Below, one piece after another: positions 56,237 through 63,929 of a stretch of 64,000 nucleotides of DNA. Below the pieces are notes generated by a model. It saw only the letters and a list, made by a program, of their open reading frames with translations. It did no database searches and was not told the DNA's origin. Position 1 is the stretch's first letter. Each line of letters starts with the position of its first letter. The translations under genes were made by a program, and so were the position numbers. Location of the stretch: NCBI GenBank assembly GCA_964529005.1, contig CAZGUH010000005.1, positions 68,228-132,227 on the forward strand, given 5' to 3'. The stretch is from CAZGUH01 sp964529005 (GTDB lineage: Bacteria; Actinomycetota; Acidimicrobiia; Acidimicrobiales; Ilumatobacteraceae).

Positions 56237-57375
56237 CCCCGAGCGACCGCAACGGTGACACGCTCGACGACAGCGCATCGTCAACCCCAGCAGGCCCCAC
56301 CGCGCCGGTGGGCCGCTCGGCCGGGCGCGTCCCCGACCCGCGCCGCGACGACACCACGTCGCTGCCGACCGTGCGGTCTCGCGGTCGCCGGCCCAGTCCT
56401 CAGACGTCCAGTGAGGCCCCCAGCACGCGGGCGCGCGCCAAGGCAGCGAACGGTCGCGCCAGGCCGCTCGATGGGCGAACGCCGGGTCGTGCCGCGCCGA
56501 CGGACGAAACCGGCGAGATCACGACGATGGTCGCCGCGATCCCCGCCTCACCAACGGACCAGGACGCCGCGCCGGAGGCCGCCGTGGATGGCTCGCCGCC
56601 GTCGGCGCCGTCGGTGACCGTCACCACTCCGATCCCGAGCCTGTACGACGGCGACGCCGATGCGCACCACGACAACGGGGCCCCGCCGCCCCCGGCCTCC
56701 GCGGCCCCGTCGTCGGTCGGGTTGGTGACCGAGCCGATCGAGCGCATCGACGGCGGTGACGCGCCCCGCACGGCCAGCGTCGTCGTGCCGGTGTCGCGCC
56801 CGCCCGCGGATGTCCCGCTGGCTGCCGAGCCCGCGCCGGCGTTCCGCCCGGCGCAGAGCCCCATCCTCTGGCGGCGCCGCCCGCGGGTGCGGCGGGTCAC
56901 GCGCGTCGTCCGTCACGTCGATCCGTGGAGCGTCTTCAAGATCTCCCTCGTCTTCAGCGCCGTCCTCTACGGGGTGTGCCTGACCAGCGGAGTCCTGCTC
57001 TGGGAGGTGGCGCAGTCGACCGGCACCGTCGACAACGTCGAGCGCTTCCTGGAGTCCGGCGGGTGGGAGACGTTCGAGTTCAAAGGTGGCGAGATCTTCC
57101 ACCACATGTGGATCGGCGGTCTGTTCGCCGCCGCGGGCCTCGTCGGTCTGGCGGTGCTGACGGCGACGCTGTTCAACCTGATCACCGACCTCGTCGGCGG
57201 TGTGCGCGTCACGGTGCTGGAGGAAGAGGTCGTCATCCACGAGCAGACCCGCCGTCCCGGTCGCTGGCAGGCGGTGCGGGCGAAGCTGATCCCCGAGGTC
57301 GAGCCCGACGACGAGATCGTCAGCGGAAGCGACGGCGGGATCGACGCCGACCGTCAGGCGCCGACGGCTGGCTGA
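56233..57375 (+). CDS. DUF3566 transmembrane protein (Rv0007-like)
   Basis: 380 residues. A long disordered Pro/Ala/Ser/Thr-rich N-terminus (about 220 residues) precedes the DUF3566 domain: VRHVDPWSVFKISLVFSAVLYGVCL, TVDNVERFLESGG, and a second helix GGLFAAAGLVGLAVLTATLFNLITDLVGG (in pieces), then a cytoplasmic acidic tail. In mycobacteria this gene follows gyrA and precedes tRNA-Ile; here the lasso cluster intervenes. GTG 56233 overlaps the upstream stop. The 3' end overlaps the convergent kinase gene by 22 nt. Confidence 0.88.
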   Translation: MTPSDRNGDTLDDSASSTPAGPTAPVGRSAGRVPDPRRDDTTSLPTVRSRGRRPSPQTSSEAPSTRARAKAANGRARPLDGRTPGRAAPTDETGEITTMVAAIPASPTDQDAAPEAAVDGSPPSAPSVTVTTPIPSLYDGDADAHHDNGAPPPPASAAPSSVGLVTEPIERIDGGDAPRTASVVVPVSRPPADVPLAAEPAPAFRPAQSPILWRRRPRVRRVTRVVRHVDPWSVFKISLVFSAVLYGVCLTSGVLLWEVAQSTGTVDNVERFLESGGWETFEFKGGEIFHHMWIGGLFAAAGLVGLAVLTATLFNLITDLVGGVRVTVLEEEVVIHEQTRRPGRWQAVRAKLIPEVEPDDEIVSGSDGGIDADRQAPTAG

Positions 57376-58307
57376 GCGTTCCCGTCGCCGGCGACGAGCG
57401 CTGCCAACCCCTTCGCGATCTGCGGATCGAACGGCGGCCCCCACGGGATCTGCGCGTGGTACACGGGCACGTCGTTGGCGATGGCGCCGAAGGTCGCGAG
57501 ATCGCGGCTGAGCACCTCGGCCCGCTTCCACCCGTGGATGCGGGGGAATGCCAGCAACGCCAGCACCGCCTGCGTCGGGGGAATGCGGCTGACCGACAGC
57601 TCGGGCTCCGTGCGATTCGGTGACGGAACGACGATCGCGGCCAACGGGTGAGCACTAGGCGGCGCCGGTGGCGGCGCGAACCCGAGGCGTGCGTCCTCGG
57701 TCGTGCGGGTCACCGCGCCGCGGTGTTCGTGAGCGATCGGCGCGGCCTTTTCACGCAGACGGAGCTCCGCCGCGCCGCCGATGCAGGTGATCGGCGGTCC
57801 CGGGTCGACGGCCAGCACGTCGTCGGTGATGAGGCGCCCGCCGTCGACGCAGAGCAGCGCGGCGACCGTCGACTTGCCGCGGCCTGATTGCCCGACGAAC
57901 GCGATCGCCTGGCCATCGACCAGCACGGCGCTGGCGTGCAACACCGTGGCGCCGCGCACGGCGAGCACGAAGGCGCTCACCGTCCCGGCGAGCAGCACGG
58001 GGATCAACTCGGCCTGCCCGCCCGTCTGCGGGCGCACAGCGACACGCGCCAGATCGCCACTGATCACGAACTCGCCGACGTTGCGGAAACGCATCACGTA
58101 GTCGCTGCCCGTCCACACCGCGGTGTACCACGCGACGTCGTCGACCACGTATGTGGCGACGACCTCGCCGTCGGGCGAAATGGCCGAATCACCGATCTCC
58201 GACGCCCAGTGCACGTCGACGTCCCACTGACCGTCGGGCGCCATCGGCAGCGGCAGCTCGATCGGCGAGCGGACCTTCATCCCGCATTGCAGGTAGATCG
58301 CCCTCAT
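57354..58307 (-). CDS. HPr-kinase-like protein, candidate lasso-peptide kinase
   Basis: 317 residues. HprK-type P-loop fold: HASAVLVDGQAIAFVGQSGRGKSTVAALL (Walker A near residues 138-146) followed by GGRLITDDVLAVD with the Asp pair at about 161-162, as in HPr kinases. It lacks the N-terminal HprK sensor domain and no PTS genes are present. Such kinases in lasso clusters (ThcoK and the paeninodin kinase) phosphorylate the precursor's C-terminal Ser, and this cluster's precursor ends in Ser. ATG 58307 overlaps the B2 stop (ATGA), placing it in the B1-B2-kinase operon. Substrate is inferred. Confidence 0.8.
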   Translation of the reverse strand: MRAIYLQCGMKVRSPIELPLPMAPDGQWDVDVHWASEIGDSAISPDGEVVATYVVDDVAWYTAVWTGSDYVMRFRNVGEFVISGDLARVAVRPQTGGQAELIPVLLAGTVSAFVLAVRGATVLHASAVLVDGQAIAFVGQSGRGKSTVAALLCVDGGRLITDDVLAVDPGPPITCIGGAAELRLREKAAPIAHEHRGAVTRTTEDARLGFAPPPAPPSAHPLAAIVVPSPNRTEPELSVSRIPPTQAVLALLAFPRIHGWKRAEVLSRDLATFGAIANDVPVYHAQIPWGPPFDPQIAKGLAALVAGDGNAQPAVGA

Positions 58308-58774
58308 CCGGCGGCTCGCGCGGGGTCGGCCTCGAACCGGCTGTAGGTCGCGCTCGGCTCGAGGACAGCTCGGTGGTCGATCTCGATCCAGGCGTGCCCC
58401 ACCAGCGTGTCGCCGGCGCCGGTGAGGCCGAGACGGATCGCGGGGTCGTGGCGGCGGATCAGGTGTGCGCCGACCAACGCACGGCGCAAGCACGGTCCCT
58501 TGCTGAACGGCCACAGGTCGGCGACCCGCCACGTGCATCGCAGTTGACGCCGCGCCCGCGGCGGAAGCTCGCCGAGGCGCAGCCGCTCGCCCTCCGATGT
58601 GGCCGGCTCGAGGTCGATGCGCACCCGCAGCAGGCGGCTGAGGCGCGGAAGCGGCATGCACCGAATGCCGACCTCAACGGCCGCCAGGACGGCGGCGACA
58701 TGAGCGGTCGTCATCGTGACGCGTCCGACTCGCGCGATCGTGCGTAGCAGCGCGGGGAGCGGAGGTCGAGGCAT
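58304..58774 (-). CDS. Lasso peptide leader peptidase, B2 (transglutaminase-like)
   Basis: 156 residues of the transglutaminase-core-3 type found as B2 in lasso clusters. Catalytic Cys95 is in FSKGPCLRRALVGAHL and His127 in TLVGHAWIEIDHRAVL; a downstream acidic residue completes the triad. It should cut the precursor after Gln19, freeing Gly20 as core residue 1. The N-terminal half is helical and basic. ATG 58774 lies 27 bp after the B1 stop; the stop overlaps the kinase start. Confidence 0.88.
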   Translation of the reverse strand: MPRPPLPALLRTIARVGRVTMTTAHVAAVLAAVEVGIRCMPLPRLSRLLRVRIDLEPATSEGERLRLGELPPRARRQLRCTWRVADLWPFSKGPCLRRALVGAHLIRRHDPAIRLGLTGAGDTLVGHAWIEIDHRAVLEPSATYSRFEADPARAAG

Positions 58775-58800
58775 GAAGGCGGCTCGGCGTCGAACGAGCC

Positions 58801-59061
58801 CTAGTCGAGCAGCAGGTCGCGTGCCCGCAGGTCGGCGACGAACGCTGCGACGTCGGTGGCGGCGCGGCTCTCGTCGATCCCGTACTCACGCACCAACGCC
58901 GCGGCTAGGTCGGCCTCCGAGCGCGGTTCGCGCAGCTCTTCCCACAGCACGCGGCCGCTTCCGTTGAGCTTGAGGTAGACCGACCCCGACAGGTCGAGCA
59001 CGATCACGTCGTCTCCCGCGACCTGCCACGTGAGGTCGCTCTGCCTGAGCTGCATGATCAC
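58801..59061 (-). CDS. Lasso peptide leader-binding protein, B1 (PqqD-like RRE)
   Basis: 86-residue PqqD-like RiPP recognition element: VAGDDVIVLDLSGSVYLKLNGSGRVLWEEL followed by LAAALVREYGIDESRAATDVAAFVADL (read in pieces). In split-B lasso systems this protein grips the YxxP motif of the leader and presents it to B2 and the cyclase. Starts GTG 59061 and ATG 59055 both fit, with AAGGA upstream. Divergent from the cyclase gene (80 bp). Confidence 0.9.
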   Translation of the reverse strand: MIMQLRQSDLTWQVAGDDVIVLDLSGSVYLKLNGSGRVLWEELREPRSEADLAAALVREYGIDESRAATDVAAFVADLRARDLLLD

Positions 59062-59127
59062 CAGTTCCTTTGCGGCTCATGCAGAGCGCATGTCCGCGAA
59101 TGTGGCGTCCGGTCCGCCATCGGCCCG

Positions 59128-59133
59128 TAGGCT
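59128..59133 (+). promoter_or_regulatory. -10 hexamer TAGGCT for the cyclase gene
   Basis: TAGGCT ends 8 nt before the cyclase ATG at 59142, giving a probable leaderless transcript that could run on into the precursor gene. Confidence 0.45.
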
Positions 59134-59141
59134 ACCAATCC

Positions 59142-60326
59142 ATGGCGGACTCGCTGTATGTGATGAGTCCGGTCGAAGTCGCCTGGGGCTACGTGTTCGG
59201 GCACGAGGGCAGCATCCCGCCGCCGCGTGATCCGTCGGCGAGCGCACGGACGGCGCTCGAGCGAGTGATCCGCGACGCCCTTCAACGCCCGCCGTGCGGC
59301 GTGGCGTTCTCGGGCGGTCGTGACTCGTCCGCCGTCCTCGCCATCGCCATGCACGTGGCCCGCCGGGAAGGCTTGCCGCATCCGATCCCGATCACCCGGG
59401 TGTTTCCCGACGCGCCGGATGCGGAGGAGACGGAGTGGCAGACGATGGTGCTGCGGCATCTCGGCGCCACCGACTGGCAGCGCATCGAGCTGCACGACGA
59501 GATCGATCTGCTCGGGCCGCTGGCGCAGGAGACCATCCTCGAGCACGGCGTTCTCTGGCCTCCCACGCTCCACGCCTACGTCCCCGTGCAGGAGGTCGTG
59601 CGCGGGGGCACGCTGCTCGACGGCGAGGGTGGCGACGAGCTGCTCGACTGCCGATTCCACCGTGTCGGTCCGCTGACCGCGATCGTCCGCCACCCGCGCC
59701 CGTTTCGACGGCATCGCATCCGTCGCGCCGCCGGGGCGCTCGCTCCGTCCGTCGTGCGCGCGGGAAGGGCACGGCAGCGAGCCGCGGCCACCAATCGCAC
59801 GTGGTTGCGATCCCAGGCCTTCGAGGCCCTCGTCGATGCCTACGTCGAAGACCAGCGGCGCGAGCCGTTGCGCTTCGGCGCAAGCGTGCGACGGATGACG
59901 ACGCTGCGTCAGCAGAGGGCGTTCGAACGCAACCGCGAGGCTCTCGCCCGCGCTCGCGACGTGCGCATGGTGAGTCCCCTCCAGGAACCCGACGTCGTCC
60001 ACGCGTGGGCCCGCGAAGCCGGGTTCTTCGGTCCGCTCGACCGGACGACGGCTCTCAGAGCGTTGGTGCCCGACCTGCTGCCCGACGCGATCATCAGCCG
60101 AACGTCCAAGGCGACGTTCGGTGACGCGTTCGAAGGCCGGCACACCCGCGAGTTCGTCGAACGATGGACGGGCGAGGGCGTCGACACCGACTTGGTCGAC
60201 CCCGACGAACTTGCCCGCGTGTGGCGATCGGGGGCGCCGATGGCTCTCACGGCGGCGCTTCTCCAGTCTGCGTGGCGTCACCGTCACGCTCCGTCTGAAA
60301 TCCCAGCTCAGGGCCATGAGGCCTAA
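59142..60326 (+). CDS. Lasso peptide cyclase (asparagine-synthetase-like, C protein)
   Basis: 394 residues. The AsnB-type ATP pyrophosphatase domain has the P-loop motif SGGRDSS (S57-S62) and the acidic motif DGEGGDELLD; the segment SRTSKATFGDAF is typical of lasso cyclases. The N-terminal glutaminase domain of true AsnB is reduced to a short stub, which also fits a lasso C protein. It activates the Asp or Glu side chain with ATP and closes the macrolactam with Gly1. It is the only cluster gene besides the precursor on the plus strand; the precursor starts 173 bp downstream. Confidence 0.9.
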   Translation: MADSLYVMSPVEVAWGYVFGHEGSIPPPRDPSASARTALERVIRDALQRPPCGVAFSGGRDSSAVLAIAMHVARREGLPHPIPITRVFPDAPDAEETEWQTMVLRHLGATDWQRIELHDEIDLLGPLAQETILEHGVLWPPTLHAYVPVQEVVRGGTLLDGEGGDELLDCRFHRVGPLTAIVRHPRPFRRHRIRRAAGALAPSVVRAGRARQRAAATNRTWLRSQAFEALVDAYVEDQRREPLRFGASVRRMTTLRQQRAFERNREALARARDVRMVSPLQEPDVVHAWAREAGFFGPLDRTTALRALVPDLLPDAIISRTSKATFGDAFEGRHTREFVERWTGEGVDTDLVDPDELARVWRSGAPMALTAALLQSAWRHRHAPSEIPAQGHEA

Positions 60327-60352
60327 CGCTCAGTGCACGTTCTTGACGTTGT

Positions 60353-60407
60353 CTTGAGCGGTTTTGCTGGCTTTCCGGAGGCCCCTTCGTTACCTTGTTC
60401 GCTCAAG
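60353..60407. promoter_or_regulatory. Inverted repeat in the precursor leader region
   Basis: CTTGAGCG (60353-60360) and CGCTCAAG (60400-60407) form a perfect 8-bp inverted repeat separated by 39 nt, upstream of the lasso precursor. TTACCTTGT at 60390-60398 is a weak -10 candidate between the arms. Could be an operator or an RNA fold; no regulator gene is in the cluster. Confidence 0.35.
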
Positions 60408-60499
60408 GCGACGGGCGCACAAGCCTCCTTTGGTGATCGAGAGATGACCTGGGCACGGCATCCGTCGGCGGATGCAGAACACACAGGAGGCATGTGGAT

Positions 60500-60649
60500 A
60501 TGAAGTACGAGGCACCCTCGATCACCCCGCTCGGCAGCGTCAGCGAGTTCACTCAGGGCAGCTGGGACGGCTCCACCTACGACGGTCAGCGTTTCGTCAT
60601 CATCCCGCTGACGTACGACCCGCCGGCGGGCAACCCGTCGGTCAGCTGA
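60500..60649 (+). CDS. Lasso peptide precursor (A)
   Basis: 49 residues; too short for routine gene callers. ATG 60500 has GGAGG 9 nt upstream. The leader MKYEAPSITPLGSVSEFTQ carries the YxxP motif (Y3, P6) read by the B1 protein, and Thr18 at position -2, a near-universal requirement. The predicted core begins at Gly20: GSWDGSTYDGQRF, so core Gly1 and Asp9 (Asp28) can form a 9-residue macrolactam. The core tail continues VIIPLTYDPP and ends AGNPSVS. The core is long (30 residues) and ends in Ser, fitting the HPr-kinase-like gene. Processing points are inferred. Confidence 0.9.
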   Translation: MKYEAPSITPLGSVSEFTQGSWDGSTYDGQRFVIIPLTYDPPAGNPSVS

Positions 60650-60672
60650 ACGACGCGTCCGATCGACGCTTG

Positions 60673-60701
60673 AAAGATCCCGGGCGACGCCCGGGATCTT
60701 T
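60673..60701. terminator. Bidirectional terminator after the precursor
   Basis: Perfect 13-bp stem AAAGATCCCGGGC / GCCCGGGATCTTT with loop GAC. It lies between the precursor stop (60649) and the ABC transporter stop (60713) on the other strand. The TTT and AAA ends give both strands a short U-tract. Confidence 0.85.
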
Positions 60702-60712
60702 CGTGTTCGGCG

Positions 60713-62509
60713 TCAGGTTCCCGAGATCCCGTACCGGTCGGCCTGCAAGGTGAACAGGTCCTTGTACAGGCCCCCTGTCGACATCAGCTCGTCGTGCGAG
60801 CCCATCTCGACGACCTCGCCCTGGTCCATCACCAGCACCACGTCGGCGGTGCGGACGGTCGCGAACCGGTGGGACACGAAGATGACGATGCGATCGTCGC
60901 CGAGCTTCTGGAGCAGGTCGAACAAGTCGGCTTCGGCTCGCGGGTCGAGCGCTGCCGAGGGTTCGTCGAGGATGACGAGGGGCGCGTCCCGGAACAGTGC
61001 CCGTGCGACGGCGAGACGTTGCCACTGGCCGATGGAGAGGTCGGTCCCGCCCGCGAACATCTTCCCCAGTCGGGCGTCCAGCCCGTCGCGGCTGGCGATG
61101 ACATCGTCGATGCCGGCGTAGACGGCGGCCTGCATGATCGCTGCGCGGTCGTCGAGGCGCCCGGTGTCGCCGAGCCCGATCGCCTTGTCGATCGGGAGCA
61201 TGTAGCAGACGAAATCCTGGAACACCGGGGCGATCTGGCGACGCACCCGTTCCGGATCGCACGTGGCGAGGTCGACGCCGTCCCACGCGATCGCGCCGGC
61301 GGTCGGCGTCAGCAGGCCGCAGAGCAGCTTCGACAGCGTGGTCTTGCCGGATCCGTTGGCGCCGACGATCGCCATGATCTGGCCGCGCCGAACCTCGAAG
61401 CTGACGTTCTTCAGGGCGTCCGTCGTCGCGCCCGGGTACCGATACGTGAGACCCCGGACCGAGACAGACGTCGGAGGGCTGGGCGGAAGACCTGTGGGCC
61501 GACTCTCGCGGATGGTCGGCAGCGTGGCTCGGAACGACTCGAAATCACGAAGGAACGTCATCCCTTCGTGAACGCCCGTGAATGCCGCTCCCGCCGACTG
61601 GAGGCGGTTGCTCAGCTGTTGCAGACCGACGACGGCGATCGCCGCGTCGCCGATCGAGATCGTTCCGCGCCCGGCGAGGATCAACGTGAACGAGAGGGTC
61701 CCCACGAGCACCGCCGTGGTGACGAACGACCCGGCGAGCGACAACCGCAGCCTGCGGGCAACCAGCTGGCGCAGGGCCGTCAGCCGCGTGTCCCACAGCG
61801 CGTCGTGCCACGTTCGCAATGTCGGCGCGGTGCCGTAGGCCCGGACCTCCTTTGCCTCACCGCGCCCTGTCATGAGGTACTCGAAGTACCCGCGCTCGCG
61901 CAGCAGTTCGGTCTGGCTGCGTTCCATCTCGTAGCGAGCACGGTTGTTGCGCACGTTGACGACCACAACCGGGATCGCGCCGGCGACGGCGATGGGGATC
62001 AGCGTCGGCGTCACCGTGATCAGCACCCCGACGACACCGAGCGACACGGCGAACGTCGACACCATCGTCACGAGGCCGAACACCACGGCCGAGGACTGCC
62101 CGCCGGCGGCGGCGGTCGCTCGACCGAGGCGATCGTGGAACTCCGGCCGCTCGTACTCCTCCAGGTCGACCTCGGTGGCGGTGTCGAGCACCTCGTTCAT
62201 CGTCCGCCGGTGCACCTTCTCGCCGAGCAGGACGCGGTGCTCGGTCGCCATCGCCTGGCCCATCGAGCCGATCAGCAAGGTGGCCGCCAAGAGCACGAGG
62301 TAGGGCGCCAGCTCGCGGGCCGTGGCGCCGCTCTCGGCGGAGATGAGATCGAGGAGCTTGCGTCCGATCAGCAGCTGTGCTGCCACGGCCAAGGAGGTGA
62401 TGATCGTTGCGCCGACGATGAAGAACAGCCGGCGACGATCCGCCGAGACGACCAGGTGGATCGCCAGACGAATCGTCCCGAACGCCTTGCGATTCCCGAA
62501 CCGGGTCAT
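60713..62509 (-). CDS. ABC exporter of the lasso cluster (D protein)
   Basis: 598-residue fused permease-ATPase. The N-terminal half has six membrane helices (for example RLFFIVGATIITSLAVAAQL and VVFGLVTMVSTFAVSLGVVG). The ATPase has Walker A GANGSGKTTLSKLLCG (about residue 382), signature LSIGQWQRLAVARAL, Walker B LVILDEPSAALD and switch His in IVIFVSHRF. It probably exports the mature lasso peptide and may provide self-immunity. ATG 62509 overlaps the upstream nucleotidyltransferase stop (ATGA). Confidence 0.9.
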   Translation of the reverse strand: MTRFGNRKAFGTIRLAIHLVVSADRRRLFFIVGATIITSLAVAAQLLIGRKLLDLISAESGATARELAPYLVLLAATLLIGSMGQAMATEHRVLLGEKVHRRTMNEVLDTATEVDLEEYERPEFHDRLGRATAAAGGQSSAVVFGLVTMVSTFAVSLGVVGVLITVTPTLIPIAVAGAIPVVVVNVRNNRARYEMERSQTELLRERGYFEYLMTGRGEAKEVRAYGTAPTLRTWHDALWDTRLTALRQLVARRLRLSLAGSFVTTAVLVGTLSFTLILAGRGTISIGDAAIAVVGLQQLSNRLQSAGAAFTGVHEGMTFLRDFESFRATLPTIRESRPTGLPPSPPTSVSVRGLTYRYPGATTDALKNVSFEVRRGQIMAIVGANGSGKTTLSKLLCGLLTPTAGAIAWDGVDLATCDPERVRRQIAPVFQDFVCYMLPIDKAIGLGDTGRLDDRAAIMQAAVYAGIDDVIASRDGLDARLGKMFAGGTDLSIGQWQRLAVARALFRDAPLVILDEPSAALDPRAEADLFDLLQKLGDDRIVIFVSHRFATVRTADVVLVMDQGEVVEMGSHDELMSTGGLYKDLFTLQADRYGISGT

Positions 62510-63681
62510 CGAGAGGTCTCACCTGCGACGGCTTCGAGATAGGCCCGCTTCTCGGCCATGTCGTCGGTCTCGTTCTCGGGTGGCGGCCACAGGCGCCGCT
62601 GGAGCCGGCGGGCGACCCGACCCGGCGTCTGGGTCAGCGTCGCTCGCAGCGTCGGGCGCACCGAGCGGGTGAACGCGCGGGCGAGCGTCGGGTCTTCGTG
62701 CAGTTGGATGGGCGGCGAGAGCGCGCAGACCGCCCGGTCGAGAAGGCGAAGAGAACGCGGCAGCAGCGCGTCGACGATGCGGTCCGGCACGTCGGCGCCG
62801 AGGATCGTGCGCGTGCGGGCGAGAACGAGCCCGACGCTGGCAGCGACGTCGTGGTCACGGCAGCGGCGCACGACCTCGTCGAGGTCCGGACGCTCGACGG
62901 CCAGTGCCCGCTCGACGTCCTTCAGCCACAGGAGACGGTGACCGTCGGAGCGCGCCGCGTGGAGGCACAGCATCTGCAGCGTGTCGATCGGATCGAGCGT
63001 CGGGATCTCGATGCTCGACACGTCGACGAGGCGGCGCCGGGCGAGCATCGGGCGGGGGTCGATCCGGTCCGCTCGGCGGTCCTGGCGCGAGTAATGGACG
63101 TGCCAATGCAGGTCGATGTGGATCGGCCCTCTCGCCATCTCCGCTTGGCCGGCCAGCATCTGCTCGGCCAGCGCCCAGTTGTGGATGAGATGCTGGTAGC
63201 CGAGCTTCTCGAGGATCGTCATCGCTGCGGGGTAGTCCCGGCGGTGCACGAGCAGGTCGAGGTCGTTGTACGTGCGGTCTCCGACCTCGGGGTAGAGGCG
63301 GGCGGCGACAACCGGGCCTTTCATCACCACCCACGAGAGGTCGGCGTCGCGGAAGGCCCGGGTGACCTCGCTCAGCGCAGCGATCATCATCAGGTGCCGC
63401 ATCGCGGTCACCTGCCGAGCTTCTCCCAGCTCCTTGCGGACCTCGTCGGGGACTCCCGTGACGGGCAGGAGCCCACGCCACACCGTGCCGCTCAACCGAT
63501 GCAGCCGGGCGGCCGCGGGCAGCGCCTCGATCGGCGCCGAGGCGACGAGGCGCTCGATGGCCGCGCACCGCGTGGGATCGGCGTCATGGGCGGCAGCGAT
63601 CGTCGCCTGCACGAGCAGATCGCGCAGCGACCGCTTCTCGGCGCGCGTCAGCTCGTCGAGCCTGCTCATGTCGCCGGTCAT
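62506..63681 (-). CDS. Nucleotidyltransferase-like protein of the lasso cluster
   Basis: 391 residues resembling the uncharacterised nucleotidyltransferase family PF14907: WVVMKGPVVAARLYPEVG, then the metal-binding GDRTYNDLDLLVHRRDY (DxD) and HIDLHWHVHYS; LDPIDTLQMLCLHAARSD follows. Proteins of this kind occur in some kinase-containing lasso clusters, where one (pseudomycoidin) was linked to adding a further group on the phosphorylated peptide; I recall this and cannot check it here. ATG 63681 follows a -10-like hexamer by 9 nt. It heads a two-gene operon with the exporter. Confidence 0.78.
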   Translation of the reverse strand: MTGDMSRLDELTRAEKRSLRDLLVQATIAAAHDADPTRCAAIERLVASAPIEALPAAARLHRLSGTVWRGLLPVTGVPDEVRKELGEARQVTAMRHLMMIAALSEVTRAFRDADLSWVVMKGPVVAARLYPEVGDRTYNDLDLLVHRRDYPAAMTILEKLGYQHLIHNWALAEQMLAGQAEMARGPIHIDLHWHVHYSRQDRRADRIDPRPMLARRRLVDVSSIEIPTLDPIDTLQMLCLHAARSDGHRLLWLKDVERALAVERPDLDEVVRRCRDHDVAASVGLVLARTRTILGADVPDRIVDALLPRSLRLLDRAVCALSPPIQLHEDPTLARAFTRSVRPTLRATLTQTPGRVARRLQRRLWPPPENETDDMAEKRAYLEAVAGETSR

Positions 63682-63690
63682 CGCCGCAGG

Positions 63691-63696
63691 ATGCTA
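63691..63696 (-). promoter_or_regulatory. -10 hexamer TAGCAT for the nucleotidyltransferase-exporter operon
   Basis: On the minus strand TAGCAT ends 9 nt before the ATG at 63681, in line with the leaderless pattern. Confidence 0.45.
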
Positions 63697-63780
63697 GCCA
63701 CCGCCGCGATCGCGGCCGTGAGCCGAGTCGTCGTCAGGGTTGGGTGGGATCGGCGACCGCGCCGGACGAGCTGGCAAAGT

Positions 63781-63808
63781 TTGGCGGCCATCCCGGACGC
63801 TGTACGCT
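63781..63808 (+). promoter_or_regulatory. Promoter of tRNA-Ile
   Basis: TTGGCG (63781-63786) and TACGCT (63803-63808) are spaced by 16 nt, ending 13 nt before the tRNA 5' end. Confidence 0.55.
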
Positions 63809-63821
63809 CTTGGGTCGCCCC

Positions 63822-63895
63822 GGGGCTATAGCTCAGTCGGTTAGAGCGCATCCCTGATAAGGATGAGGTCACAAGTTCGATTCTTGTTAGCCCCA
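63822..63895 (+). tRNA. tRNA-Ile (anticodon GAT)
   Basis: 74-nt cloverleaf. The acceptor stem GGGGCTA pairs with TAGCCCC. The D arm is GCTC/GAGC. The anticodon stem CATCC/GGATG closes loop CTGATAA, giving anticodon GAT. The T arm is ACAAG-TTCGATT-CTTGT. Discriminator A; CCA not encoded. In mycobacteria this tRNA follows DUF3566 directly; here 6.4 kb of lasso genes separate them. Confidence 0.97.
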
Positions 63896-63906
63896 CTCGA
63901 AGTCCC

Positions 63907-63929
63907 TTGCAGACGGCGGTTGTCTGCAA
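63907..63929. terminator. Hairpin after tRNA-Ile
   Basis: Perfect 8-bp stem TTGCAGAC / GTCTGCAA with loop GGCGGTT, 11 nt past tRNA-Ile. No T-run follows. I see no tRNA-Ala in the remaining 70 bases. Confidence 0.4.

Noticed and set aside
57354..58307. HPr kinase of carbon catabolite control
   Set aside because: No HprK N-terminal domain and no PTS genes in the window; the operon context is lasso synthesis.
59142..60326. Genuine asparagine synthetase
   Set aside because: It lacks the glutaminase domain and its catalytic Cys2, and is surrounded by B1, B2, precursor and exporter genes.
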